From: an uncultured Oxalobacteraceae bacterium
GTDB taxonomy: Bacteria > Pseudomonadota > Gammaproteobacteria > Burkholderiales > Burkholderiaceae
Assembly (NCBI GenBank): GCA_946479255.1
Contig: CAMLFK010000289.1
Span: forward strand, 1-6,137
DNA: 6,137 bases
Direction: 5' to 3'
Shown here piece by piece: positions 1 through 6,137 of the stretch (positions are counted from its first letter, which is position 1; the number at the start of each line of letters is the position of its first letter). The notes beneath the pieces were generated by a model. It worked only from the letters and a program-made list of their open reading frames with translations, made no database searches and was not told the DNA's origin. The position numbers and the translations under genes are program-made.

Positions 1-55
1 GGTGCTCGCGCACGCCAGCCAGGTCAAGAACGTCTGGATTCCATACGGCGTCTGA
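1..55 (+). CDS. C-terminal end of an unidentified upstream gene (partial)
   Basis: Reading from base 2, seventeen codons run to a TGA at 53-55 and give the tail VLAHASQVKNVWIPYGV. Fifteen of the 17 third positions are G or C, the same bias as deoA and cdd. The other two frames are open for a similar distance but lack this bias, which is why this frame was chosen. The tail is too short for a family assignment. Only 21 bases separate its stop from the deoA start, so it is probably the preceding cistron of the same operon. In many bacteria that position is held by a nucleoside transporter or another deoxynucleoside catabolism gene, but nothing in these 17 residues shows which. Confidence 0.5.
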   Translation, partial: VLAHASQVKNVWIPYGV

Positions 56-67
56 TCCATCAATTCT

Positions 68-72
68 GAGGA
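68..72 (+). promoter_or_regulatory. Shine-Dalgarno of deoA
   Basis: GAGGA lies 4 bases before the ATG at 77. The spacing is slightly short but the match is good. It supports the start at 77 over any in-frame start further in. Confidence 0.6.
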
Positions 73-76
73 ACCC

Positions 77-1396
77 ATGTTTTTGAACCAAGAAATCATC
101 CGCAAGAAGCGCGATGGCGGCGTCCTGAGCGCCGATGAGATCCAGTTTTTCGTGCGCGGCATCGTGGACGCCAGCGTGACCGAAGGGCAGATCGCGGCGC
201 TCGCCATGGCGGTGTATTTCAACGACATGAACATGGACGAGCGGGTCGCCTTCACGCTGGCCATGCGCGATTCCGGCCAGGTGCTGGAATGGCGTTCGCT
301 CGGCCTGCCCGGCCCGGTGCTGGACAAGCACTCCACCGGCGGCGTGGGCGACGTGGTCTCGCTGATGCTGGGGCCGATGGTCGCCGCGTGCGGCGGCTTC
401 GTGCCGATGATCTCTGGCCGCGGCCTGGGCCACACCGGCGGCACGCTCGACAAATTCGATTCCATCCCCGGCTACTGCACCGTGCCCGATCCTGAACTGT
501 TCCGCACCGTCGTCAAGGACATCGGCGTGGCCATCATCGGCCAGACCGCGCAGCTGGCGCCAGCCGACAAGCGCTTCTACAGTATCCGCGACACCACCGC
601 GACCGTCGAATCGGTGGCCATGATCACCGGCTCCATCCTCTCCAAGAAGCTGTCGGCCGGCCTCGATGCGCTGGTGATGGACGTGAAGGTCGGCTCCGGC
701 GCCTTCATGCCGACCTACGACAAATCGGTGGAGCTGGCCGAGAGCATTGTCACGGTCGGCAATGGCGCCGGCACGCGCACTTCAGCACTCCTGACCGAGA
801 TGAACGAGTCGCTCGGCCCCGTGGCCGGCAATGCGCTGGAAGTGCGCCTGGCGATGGACTACCTGACCGGCCGTTCGCGCCCGGCGCGCCTGCACGAAGT
901 GACGATGGCGCTGTGCGCCGAGATGCTGGTGCTGGGCGGCCTGGCGCCGGATGAAGCAAACGCGCACATCAAGCTGCAGAGCGCGCTCGACAGCGGCGAA
1001 GCGGCCGAACGATTTTCCCGCATGGTGTATGCGCTGGGCGGCCCGGAAGACCTGATCGAACGGCCCGATGCGTATCTGGAGAAGGCGCCGATCGTGGTGC
1101 CCGTGCCTTCGCTGGGCGTAGGTTACGCCAGCGCGGTCGATACCCGTGCGCTTGGACTGGCGGTGGTCAGCCTGGGCGGTGGACGGCGCCGTCCGCAAGA
1201 CCCGATCGACTTTGCGGTCGGCCTGACCGGCCTGGCGGAACTGGGCGACGAGATCGCTCCGGGCCAGCCGCTGGCCATGGTCCACGCCCGCACTGAAGCG
1301 GCTGCCGAGCAGGCTGTGCGCGAAGTGCAGGCCGCATATCGCATCGGCGGCACGCGCAGCCCGGCCAACCCTATCATTTACCGCACCATCCGCTAA
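77..1396 (+). CDS. deoA: Thymidine phosphorylase DeoA
   Basis: DeoA cleaves thymidine (and deoxyuridine) with phosphate to the free base and 2-deoxyribose-1-phosphate, in cytosolic pyrimidine salvage and catabolism. The protein has 439 residues, against about 440 in E. coli DeoA. The phosphate-site segment KHSTGGVGD is at residues 84-92. The family signature [11 protein letters not shown] starts at residue 113 and runs on into [16 protein letters not shown] begins at R171. Residues known from the E. coli enzyme fall at identical numbers: K84, H85, S86, S95, S113 and T123 around phosphate, and R171, S186 and K190 around the pyrimidine. That also argues for the chosen start and against a pyrimidine-nucleoside phosphorylase of the shorter Gram-positive type. 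The gene is complete, with no frameshift. cdd follows 12 bases later, so the two products probably act in sequence on deoxycytidine. Assignment as a class II nucleoside phosphorylase is very secure, and as DeoA nearly so. Confidence 0.96.
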   Translation: MFLNQEIIRKKRDGGVLSADEIQFFVRGIVDASVTEGQIAALAMAVYFNDMNMDERVAFTLAMRDSGQVLEWRSLGLPGPVLDKHSTGGVGDVVSLMLGPMVAACGGFVPMISGRGLGHTGGTLDKFDSIPGYCTVPDPELFRTVVKDIGVAIIGQTAQLAPADKRFYSIRDTTATVESVAMITGSILSKKLSAGLDALVMDVKVGSGAFMPTYDKSVELAESIVTVGNGAGTRTSALLTEMNESLGPVAGNALEVRLAMDYLTGRSRPARLHEVTMALCAEMLVLGGLAPDEANAHIKLQSALDSGEAAERFSRMVYALGGPEDLIERPDAYLEKAPIVVPVPSLGVGYASAVDTRALGLAVVSLGGGRRRPQDPIDFAVGLTGLAELGDEIAPGQPLAMVHARTEAAAEQAVREVQAAYRIGGTRSPANPIIYRTIR

Positions 1397-1399
1397 GAC

Positions 1400-1403
1400 A
1401 GGA
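1400..1403 (+). promoter_or_regulatory. Shine-Dalgarno of cdd
   Basis: AGGA sits between the deoA stop (TAA, 1394-1396) and the cdd ATG at 1409, leaving 5 bases before the start. It fixes the cdd start and shows cdd has its own ribosome entry even though it is co-transcribed with deoA. Confidence 0.6.
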
Positions 1404-1408
1404 CAAGC

Positions 1409-1813
1409 ATGAAGTATCAAGCACTGATCGACGAAGCGACAGCCGCGCGCTTGCTGGCCTATACGCCTTACTCCAACTTCAAGGTCGGCGCCGCGCTCGA
1501 GTGCAAGGATGGCCGTATCTTCCGCGGCTGTAACGTCGAGAACGCCTCCTACGGCCTGTGCAACTGCGCCGAACGCACCGCTTTCTTCAGCGCCGTGGCG
1601 CATGGTTACCAGCCGGGCGACTTCACCGCGCTGGCGGTGATCGGCGAGACCGACGGCCCGATCGCACCGTGCGGAGCCTGCCGCCAGGTGATCCTGGAAC
1701 TGGGCGGGAATGATCTGCCGGTGGTGCTCACCAACCTCAAGGGCGACCTGCTGGAAACGACGGCGGCCCAGCAGCTGCCGAACGCGTTCGGTGGCTGGGA
1801 CTTGAAGAAGTAA
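1409..1813 (+). CDS. cdd: Cytidine deaminase (homotetrameric type)
   Basis: Hydrolytic deamination of cytidine and deoxycytidine to uridine and deoxyuridine in the cytosol. The product has 134 residues, the size of the short tetrameric class (about 130-136, as in Bacillus subtilis) rather than the about 294-residue dimeric E. coli enzyme. Visible motifs are YSNFKVGAAL at 21-30, the substrate-binding NVENASYG at 42-49, CAE at 53-55 (C53 zinc ligand, E55 proton shuttle) and PCGAC at 87-91 (C88 and C91 zinc ligands). All catalytic residues are present. The gene lies 12 bases after deoA, and its TAA stop is directly followed by the GTG of the next gene, so it sits inside a polycistronic unit. Its product deoxyuridine is a substrate of the neighbouring DeoA. 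Nothing is truncated or unusual in the protein itself. Confidence 0.96.
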   Translation: MKYQALIDEATAARLLAYTPYSNFKVGAALECKDGRIFRGCNVENASYGLCNCAERTAFFSAVAHGYQPGDFTALAVIGETDGPIAPCGACRQVILELGGNDLPVVLTNLKGDLLETTAAQQLPNAFGGWDLKK

Positions 1814-3031
<1,218 letters not shown>

Positions 3032-3037
3032 GGCGGC

Positions 3038-4534
3038 ATGGGCACCCATACCACCACATCATTGCTGACTGAAGCGGTCGGATTCCACCAGAAGGGCAAG
3101 TTTGACGCCGCCAAAGTGCTGTACCGGCGCGTGCTCGACATGGATCCGCGCCAGTCCGACGCGCTGCACCTGCTCGGCGTCGTTGCGCGCCAGCAGGGCG
3201 ATGCCGAACTGGCGGTGAAGCTGATCTCGGATGCGATTGCCATCAACGCCGGCCAGGCTCCCCCGCACTGCAACCTCGGTGCGGCGCTGCAGGATCTGGG
3301 CCGTCCGCAAGACGCGCTGGCCAGCTACGAACGTGCCATTGCGCTTGATCCACAGTACGCACTGGCCTTGAGCAATCGCGGCAACGCGCTGCGCATGCTT
3401 GGGCGGCTGATTGATGCGGTGGCCAGCTACGACCGGGCGCTCGCCGTCAGGCCAAACTACCCCGAGGCCTGGTGCAATCGCGCTATCGCCTTCAATGATC
3501 TGGACCGGCCGGACGATGCCTTGGCCAGCGCGGACAAGGCGCTCGCGGCGAGGCAGGCTTATCCCGAGGCATGGTGTGCCCGCGCCAACGCGCTGCAGGC
3601 GCTGGGCCGCTTTGCCGAATCCGTCGAGAGCTATGACCGTGCCATTGCCATCAAGTCCAACGACGGTGCAACGCACTGCGCACGCGGAACCGCCTTGCAG
3701 CGCCTTCAGCAATATAGCGCTGCATTGGCCGCCTACGAGCGCGCTATTGAACTGAGACCAGGCCATCCGCTGGCCTATCAATACCGCGCCAATACATTGC
3801 GCGCGCTGGGACGGACGGAGGACGCGATCGCGTCGTACCGCGAAGCGCTGGGGCTGGGGGGCGAGCGCACCCACATCGAGTTTGCGCTGGCGGCGCTCGG
3901 AGTCGGCAGTGCGCCGGATTCGTCGCCGGCTAGCTATGTGAAGGCGCTGTTCGACCAGTACGCCGGCCACTTCGACGAGCATCTGGTCGGGCAACTGGAG
4001 TACCGGACGCCGGCTTATCTGGATCAAGCCTTACGCAGGCTGCAATTGGCTGACGTGGATGTGCTGGACCTGGGCTGCGGTACCGGCCTGTGCGCGCCAT
4101 ATCTGGCCAGGTATGCGCGGCGCTTGCTTGGCGTCGACTTGTCCAGCAAGATGCTGGAGAAGGCTCGCGAGCGGGGGCTGTACGACGAAGTAGCGTGTGA
4201 AGATATCGCACAGTATCTGGCCGGTCGGAGCAATGAATTCGACTTGATCGTTGCTGCTGACGTTTTTGTGTATTTCGGCGACCTGGCGCCGGTGTTCGCC
4301 CAGGTTCATGCTGCGCTCAGGCCTGCCGGGTATTTCAGCTTTTCAGTTGAAGAGAGCGCGAATGCGGACTTTGTACTGACGGCGACTAACCGCTATAGGC
4401 ATTCGCTGCGCTATCTCCAGCATCTCGCCGACACCATTGGCTTCACGATGATCGAAGCGGTCGCGCGCCCCTTGCGCACTGAACGCAATACCGAGGTCAG
4501 AGGCTATGTAGTGTTGATGCGCAGAGTTCAATAG
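3038..4534 (+). CDS. TPR-repeat protein with C-terminal SAM-dependent methyltransferase domain
   Basis: The 498-residue protein probably uses its TPR array to hold a protein partner or substrate while the C-terminal domain transfers a methyl group from S-adenosylmethionine. Eight uninterrupted 34-residue TPR units occupy residues 11-282, with the typical A-LG-A-Y-AL-P pattern. A linker holds YVKALFDQYAGHFDEHL (300-316), a segment seen just before the Rossmann fold in this type of methyltransferase. Motif I is DLGCGTG at 344-350, the acidic ribose-binding end of strand 2 is D367 in GVDLS, and the post-I/motif IV stretch is DLIVAADVFVYF at 402-413. No signal peptide or membrane segment is seen, so it should be cytosolic. 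The start follows the deaminase stop by 9 bases, and GGCGG is the only ribosome-binding hint. The target cannot be inferred. Nucleoside metabolism is not an obvious partner, so its place here may be incidental. Confidence 0.85.
   Translation: MGTHTTTSLLTEAVGFHQKGKFDAAKVLYRRVLDMDPRQSDALHLLGVVARQQGDAELAVKLISDAIAINAGQAPPHCNLGAALQDLGRPQDALASYERAIALDPQYALALSNRGNALRMLGRLIDAVASYDRALAVRPNYPEAWCNRAIAFNDLDRPDDALASADKALAARQAYPEAWCARANALQALGRFAESVESYDRAIAIKSNDGATHCARGTALQRLQQYSAALAAYERAIELRPGHPLAYQYRANTLRALGRTEDAIASYREALGLGGERTHIEFALAALGVGSAPDSSPASYVKALFDQYAGHFDEHLVGQLEYRTPAYLDQALRRLQLADVDVLDLGCGTGLCAPYLARYARRLLGVDLSSKMLEKARERGLYDEVACEDIAQYLAGRSNEFDLIVAADVFVYFGDLAPVFAQVHAALRPAGYFSFSVEESANADFVLTATNRYRHSLRYLQHLADTIGFTMIEAVARPLRTERNTEVRGYVVLMRRVQ
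3068..3883 (+). repeat. Eight tandem TPR-coding units of 102 bp
   Basis: The units begin at 3068, 3170, 3272, 3374, 3476, 3578, 3680 and 3782, each exactly 102 bp (34 codons), with no insertion between them. Units 4 and 5 are close relatives at their ends: both finish with codons for YPEAWC, and the DNA around CCGAGGC-TGGTG matches but for a few bases. Repeats 2, 4, 5 and 6 all end in Cys, an uncommon residue at that TPR position. Divergence elsewhere shows the array is old rather than a recent expansion. The last unit is weaker at its end (GLGGERTHIEF) and acts as the cap leading into the linker. Confidence 0.85.
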
Positions 4535-4614
4535 CGGCTGGGCCGTCGTCGTCCGCGCGTACAAGCCGACGGCGCCAAGCTTGTCGGTGCTGCATTTGAG
4601 CAATTTTATGCCAA
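4535..4614. other. Short convergent intergenic spacer with weak hairpins
   Basis: These 80 bases separate the TPR-methyltransferase stop from the stop of the minus-strand immunity gene. A 7-bp perfect inverted repeat, GCCGTCG at 4542-4548 with CGACGGC at 4567-4573 (18-base loop), competes with a second stem, GCCGAC at 4565-4570 with GTCGGT at 4583-4588 (12-base loop, one G-U pair). Neither is followed by a run of T on either strand, so no intrinsic terminator can be claimed. The region becomes AT-richer from about 4590, the likely edge of the low-GC toxin/immunity cassette. Confidence 0.35.
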
Positions 4615-5238
4615 TTACAAAGGCGGGGATATCACGTCCAATGGTGCGAGCTGTGCAAGCAAGACCAAATGTTCGACTGCCTTGAGCTTCCGCAGATGAT
4701 CTATCGTAGCAGGGCCACCCAATGCCAAAGCAGGAACGAAGCCGTACATCTCATCACATTTTAAGCGGCCTAGTTTCTTTAATGCTGGGTCGAAAAGCAT
4801 TTTTCCGTTCACATCAGAAAAATCGCAAGCTCGTCGGTTTTGCGTTCCGAAGAACGCTTGTACACTCGCATTCAAGTCAAGCGTGTTTTCTTGCAACGGC
4901 ATCATTTTCGAGTCCGGCGCGATGATGTGAAGGTCTCGTCCAGAATTGCCGCCGAAAAGGTAAATGTCGCCGAAAGCGCTTCGTGCGATAACGTAGAAGG
5001 CATCTTGTTCCATCAATGGTGTGTCACCGATCCATGCTTCTAAAACAGGCTCATACTCTTGAGGATTCACTGTCCAGAACAGGCCGTCCGCATAGCCGCA
5101 CCAGCCATGTTCCTTCCAGTAGGCCAAGAGTTGATCTGGCAGATGTCCGCGGTAGCGCTCGATGCTAGATGGCGGTACAGGCCGCTTGTCGATGGCCGGT
5201 CCCATCTTCTCCAGAAAATACGTAAAGTCTTCATCCAT
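4615..5238 (-). CDS. Tdi-type immunity protein (GAD-like + DUF1851 domains)
   Basis: The gene probably encodes the cognate antitoxin that binds and blocks the Ntox15 nuclease made from the gene just upstream, protecting the producer and its siblings. From the ATG at 5238 it has 207 residues. A GAD-like domain covers roughly residues 4-96, with FLEKMGP near the start, a W/G/Y-rich stretch around 42-55 and FGDIYLFGG at 89-97. A C-terminal DUF1851 domain follows at about 145-197, with LFDPALKKLGRL and CDEMYGFVPALALGG. This two-domain order is that of the Agrobacterium Tdi immunity proteins. No signal peptide is visible, which suits a cytosolic nuclease inhibitor. The start was chosen because AGGGG at 5247-5251 lies 8 bases ahead of the ATG. 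An in-frame GTG at 5259 would overlap the toxin gene and has no such site. GC is about 47-50%, well below the left-hand genes. Confidence 0.87.
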   Translation of the reverse strand: MDEDFTYFLEKMGPAIDKRPVPPSSIERYRGHLPDQLLAYWKEHGWCGYADGLFWTVNPQEYEPVLEAWIGDTPLMEQDAFYVIARSAFGDIYLFGGNSGRDLHIIAPDSKMMPLQENTLDLNASVQAFFGTQNRRACDFSDVNGKMLFDPALKKLGRLKCDEMYGFVPALALGGPATIDHLRKLKAVEHLVLLAQLAPLDVISPPL

Positions 5239-5246
5239 TTTTTTCA

Positions 5247-5251
5247 CCCCT
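5247..5251 (-). promoter_or_regulatory. Shine-Dalgarno of the immunity gene
   Basis: Read on the minus strand, AGGGG overlaps the toxin stop codon TAG (5252-5250) and stands 8 bases before ATG 5238, followed by a short run of A. It decides the start of the immunity gene. It also implies that ribosomes finishing the toxin can feed the immunity cistron. Confidence 0.6.
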
Positions 5252-6137
5252 ATTTGCACCGTTCAAGTTTCGCGTTCATTTTCGTGCTCCCCCGCATAGA
5301 CTCCGGAATCTGACTTGCCGCCCTGTCCAGTTCGGTCAATCGTCCTCCCTTATTCCACTGTGCGCCAATACGTGAATTAATATTGCGACACCCGAAATCG
5401 CAAATTGCATCCTTGCCCCCGGCTACCATGTCCGGATTGTGCAACGCTGCTAACGTCTTCATTTTTGCAGCTGCGAGTTCTGCGGCTTTTTCGTCAGCCT
5501 GTCTCGACGATAGTCCTTGTCCCCGTAGAGTTCTAGCCAGATCTTTCGTCATCTTGGCTTCATAATCTGCTCTCGCATTTCGTGCCACATTTGGATGGCG
5601 CAAGGATTCCTTTGCATCAAATGCCGCACGCCCTTTGACATACTCCTCAACCGTCATGTTGTTGATGCCCGTCTCCTGGCCGGTGAGCTGGCGGTCAAAC
5701 TCGGGCACGCTGCCTTGAGGGAGACCGTTAGCCTTGAAACACGGCACCGTCTTCTTCGGCATGCCGCTGGGCCGTGGGCGCTCCGGCTCGCTCTCTGGGC
5801 CGCGCCGACGTGGCGGCGGCGGCGGTTCTGCGTGGGCCATCCCCCCGCCGCCGCCGCGTGGCCGGAGTAGGGGATGGTGACTCAACTTGCCTTCGTTCTG
5901 CTCGATCCACTGCGCCACTTTCGGCCCCAGGCGCGGACTCTGGCTGATCTCTTTTAGCGCCGCAGCCTTGTCGCCCTTGCCTCTGGTGACGTAAGCCAGC
6001 AGTACGGAAAGGATGGTGGTGACCATGATAACGTGGCCTTGGGCCAGGTAGAACGCCCCCGAGGATGGGCTGCCCCCTGCAGTCATGCCGAAATGCGACA
6101 GGCGATCCTGCCGGGTCGGCCCCCACGCCTCCCGGAA
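5250..6137 (-). CDS. Polymorphic toxin with C-terminal Ntox15 (Tde-type DNase) domain, 5' end outside the window
   Basis: The reading frame is open to the right edge, so the N-terminus is missing. The ATG at 6086 is internal or at best an alternative start. Numbering from that Met gives 278 residues. A hydrophobic stretch at about 11-33 (AFYLAQGHV then IMVTTILSVLLAYV) could be a membrane-entry segment. A Gly-rich then Pro/Arg-rich linker covers 78-110. The Ntox15 domain covers about 113-278: VPCFKANG, EFDRQLTGQETGINNM at 129-144, the catalytic HNPD (HxxD) at 216-219, VAGG at 221-224, NSRIGAQW at 237-244, and a terminal LERC. In Agrobacterium Tde proteins this domain is a DNase injected by type VI secretion, and HxxD is essential. 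All hallmark residues are present, so it looks active. The immunity gene follows after 11 bases. VgrG, PAAR or adaptor genes would lie further right, but none is in view. GC falls sharply at the toxin-domain boundary. Confidence 0.88.
   Translation of the reverse strand, partial: FREAWGPTRQDRLSHFGMTAGGSPSSGAFYLAQGHVIMVTTILSVLLAYVTRGKGDKAAALKEISQSPRLGPKVAQWIEQNEGKLSHHPLLRPRGGGGGMAHAEPPPPPRRRGPESEPERPRPSGMPKKTVPCFKANGLPQGSVPEFDRQLTGQETGINNMTVEEYVKGRAAFDAKESLRHPNVARNARADYEAKMTKDLARTLRGQGLSSRQADEKAAELAAAKMKTLAALHNPDMVAGGKDAICDFGCRNINSRIGAQWNKGGRLTELDRAASQIPESMRGSTKMNAKLERCK
5430..5441 (-). other. HxxD catalytic motif of the Ntox15 nuclease
   Basis: On the minus strand the codons CAC AAT CCG GAC give His-Asn-Pro-Asp, followed by Met-Val-Ala-Gly-Gly. 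This matches the HxxD signature known to be required for DNase activity in Tde toxins. Its integrity is the main reason to consider the gene functional. Confidence 0.8.
5813..5857. repeat. Perfect 13-bp GC-only inverted repeat in the toxin linker
   Basis: GCGGCGGCGGCGG at 5813-5825 and its exact reverse complement at 5845-5857 are separated by 19 bases. On the minus strand the right arm codes the Gly run and the left arm the Pro run of the linker. All 13 pairs are G-C, so a very stable stem is expected in the mRNA and in single-stranded DNA. It lies about 70 bases upstream, in the direction of transcription, of the start of the Ntox15 domain. Confidence 0.8.

Noticed and set aside
3059..4027. 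Minus-strand open frame (about 322 codons) antisense to the TPR array
   Set aside because: It arises from the 102-bp periodicity and GC bias of the TPR-coding repeats, with no domain or ribosome-binding site supporting it.
4597..4612. Sigma-54-like sequence TTGGCATAAAATTGCT on the minus strand
   Set aside because: The GG-to-GC distance is one base short of the strict -24/-12 spacing, and it would transcribe antisense into the methyltransferase gene.
4535..4699. In-frame continuation of the TPR-methyltransferase for 54 codons past its TAG
   Set aside because: The methyltransferase fold is complete at the TAG, the extension lies largely antisense to the immunity gene, and nothing in it suggests a domain or a read-through signal.
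5239..5259. GTG at 5259 as the start of the immunity protein (214 residues)
   Set aside because: It overlaps the toxin stop and lacks a Shine-Dalgarno, whereas ATG 5238 has AGGGG at good spacing and begins right at the conserved GAD-like region.
6084..6086. ATG at 6086 as the true start of the toxin
   Set aside because: The frame stays open upstream to the window edge, no Shine-Dalgarno is seen before it, and the resulting protein would begin almost directly in the hydrophobic segment without a delivery domain.
5728..6126. Second minus-strand open frame overlapping the toxin's 5' half
   Set aside because: It is a frame-shifted shadow of the toxin linker, with Arg/Pro/Gly-rich content and no domain; the toxin frame carries the motifs.

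Overview
The window reads as chromosomal DNA of a high-GC Gram-negative bacterium. The nucleoside genes and the Tde-like toxin/immunity pair fit a betaproteobacterium, perhaps of the Oxalobacteraceae (Massilia/Duganella-like). That placement is an impression from protein style and base composition, not a database result. Genes on the left two thirds have strongly GC-biased third codon positions. No rRNA, tRNA, CRISPR array or insertion sequence was seen.

Positions 1-3028 (+ strand) are a tightly packed pyrimidine/nucleoside salvage operon. It holds the last 17 codons of an unidentified upstream gene, then deoA (thymidine phosphorylase), cdd (tetrameric-type cytidine deaminase), and a 404-residue protein with two deaminase-like halves. 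The first half of that protein has a complete HxE...PCxxC zinc site. The second half looks like a degenerate copy that has lost all its zinc ligands. cdd and the double deaminase are in the same frame and are separated only by one TAA stop followed directly by a GTG start. Cdd would deaminate (deoxy)cytidine to (deoxy)uridine, and DeoA would phosphorolyse thymidine or deoxyuridine to base plus deoxyribose-1-phosphate. The substrate of the third enzyme is unknown, but its position suggests a base, nucleoside or nucleotide.

Positions 3038-4534 (+) encode a protein of eight clean 34-residue TPR repeats fused to a class I SAM-dependent methyltransferase. It starts 9 bases after the deaminase gene, so it may be the last cistron or may have its own promoter. 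Its target is unknown.

Positions 4615-6137 (- strand, convergent) hold a polymorphic toxin/immunity pair read from right to left. The toxin gene enters from beyond the right edge. It has a hydrophobic segment, a Gly/Pro/Arg-rich linker and a C-terminal Ntox15 (Tde-type DNase) domain with the HxxD motif at 5430-5441. The immunity gene follows 11 bases later and has the GAD-like plus DUF1851 architecture of Tdi proteins. Such pairs are usually type VI secretion cargo. No secretion gene (VgrG, PAAR, adaptor) lies inside the window, so delivery is inferred. GC content drops from about 60-80% in the linker and upstream half of the toxin gene to about 47-55% in the toxin domain and immunity gene, which suggests a swapped-in toxin/immunity cassette.

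The most noteworthy points are the tandem deaminase with a decayed second domain abutting cdd in frame, and the toxin cassette junction, which coincides with a perfect 13-bp GC-only inverted repeat. Neither amounts to a demonstrated new system. The toxin/immunity pair belongs to a characterised family.
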